The position numbers were made by a program, and so were the translations under genes. From positions 1-13,842 of the forward strand of contig JALVRC010000065.1 of assembly GCA_027025255.1 (NCBI GenBank): a DNA stretch of 13,842 nt. The letters run 5' to 3'. Position 1 is the stretch's first letter. Each line of letters starts with the position of its first letter. The notes below the pieces were generated by a model, which did not search any database, had not been told where the DNA came from, and was given only the letters and a program-made list of their open reading frames with translations. This document shows positions 13,812 through 13,842 of this stretch, piece after piece. Source of the stretch: Caldifarciminota bacterium. Lineage in GTDB: Bacteria; Hydrothermota; Tepidihabitantia; B3-TA06; JALVRC01.

Positions 13812-13842
13812 AATAAATAATTTTCATTTTACTTGCCATATA
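13812..13842 (+). promoter_or_regulatory. TGCCATAT-type promoter, site D (cut by the window edge)
   Basis: Block one AATAAATAATTT at 13812-13823 and the first nine bases of block two, TGCCATATA, at 13834-13842, block starts 22 bases apart. The window ends inside block two. By analogy with sites A and C, a ribosome site and start codon would follow within about 30 bases. Confidence 0.65.

Overview
The window comes from an AT-rich bacterium with strong AGGAGG-type Shine-Dalgarno sites, a lipoprotein signal and a secreted protein whose C-terminus looks like a Por/type IX-style sorting domain. These point to a double-membrane bacterium of the FCB / candidate-phylum kind (WOR-3-like would fit), but there is no rRNA or marker gene here and that placement is weak. 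No tRNA, rRNA, CRISPR array or insertion sequence was seen.

Layout. 1-1256, minus strand: a YpeA-like GNAT acetyltransferase and a small lipoprotein, separated by a perfect hairpin terminator. 1514-5035, plus: a 1173-residue signalling protein combining two zinc ribbons, a class III nucleotide cyclase, a STAND-type ATPase and TPR repeats. 5116-7608, plus: an M16 zinc metallopeptidase. 7659-8771, minus: a membrane-anchored protein of unknown function. 8888-9811, plus: a secreted protein and a small protein of unknown function. 9801-12314, minus: a tightly overlapping three-gene operon encoding a sigma-70-family factor, a soluble anti-sigma factor with a zinc HX3CX2C motif, and a membrane-anchored CHAT (caspase-like) protease. 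12483-13579, plus: two small multi-spanning membrane proteins, one with a zinc ribbon. 13580-13842: hairpins and two promoters pointing out of the window.

Two promoter classes can be read by eye. Seven sites have TTGACA, exactly 16 bases, then a TATAAT-like box. They precede the cyclase, the peptidase, the lipoprotein, the membrane-anchored unknown, the sigma operon and transcripts leaving both window ends. Four other sites lack TTGACA and share a different two-block signal, AATAAAwAATTT and TGCCATATwATATATA, with block starts always exactly 22 bases apart. These four lie only around the sigma operon: before the secreted protein, before each small membrane protein, and at the right edge before a gene outside the window.

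The most interesting hypothesis is a self-contained envelope-signalling system. The housekeeping polymerase makes the sigma/anti-sigma/CHAT operon; a signal through the CHAT protein's membrane segment and C-terminal domain activates its cytoplasmic His-Cys protease; the protease cuts or displaces the anti-sigma factor; and the freed sigma factor transcribes the flanking TGCCATAT promoters, which drive secreted and membrane proteins. Motifs, overlaps and promoter spacing are visible in the sequence; the causal chain is inference.
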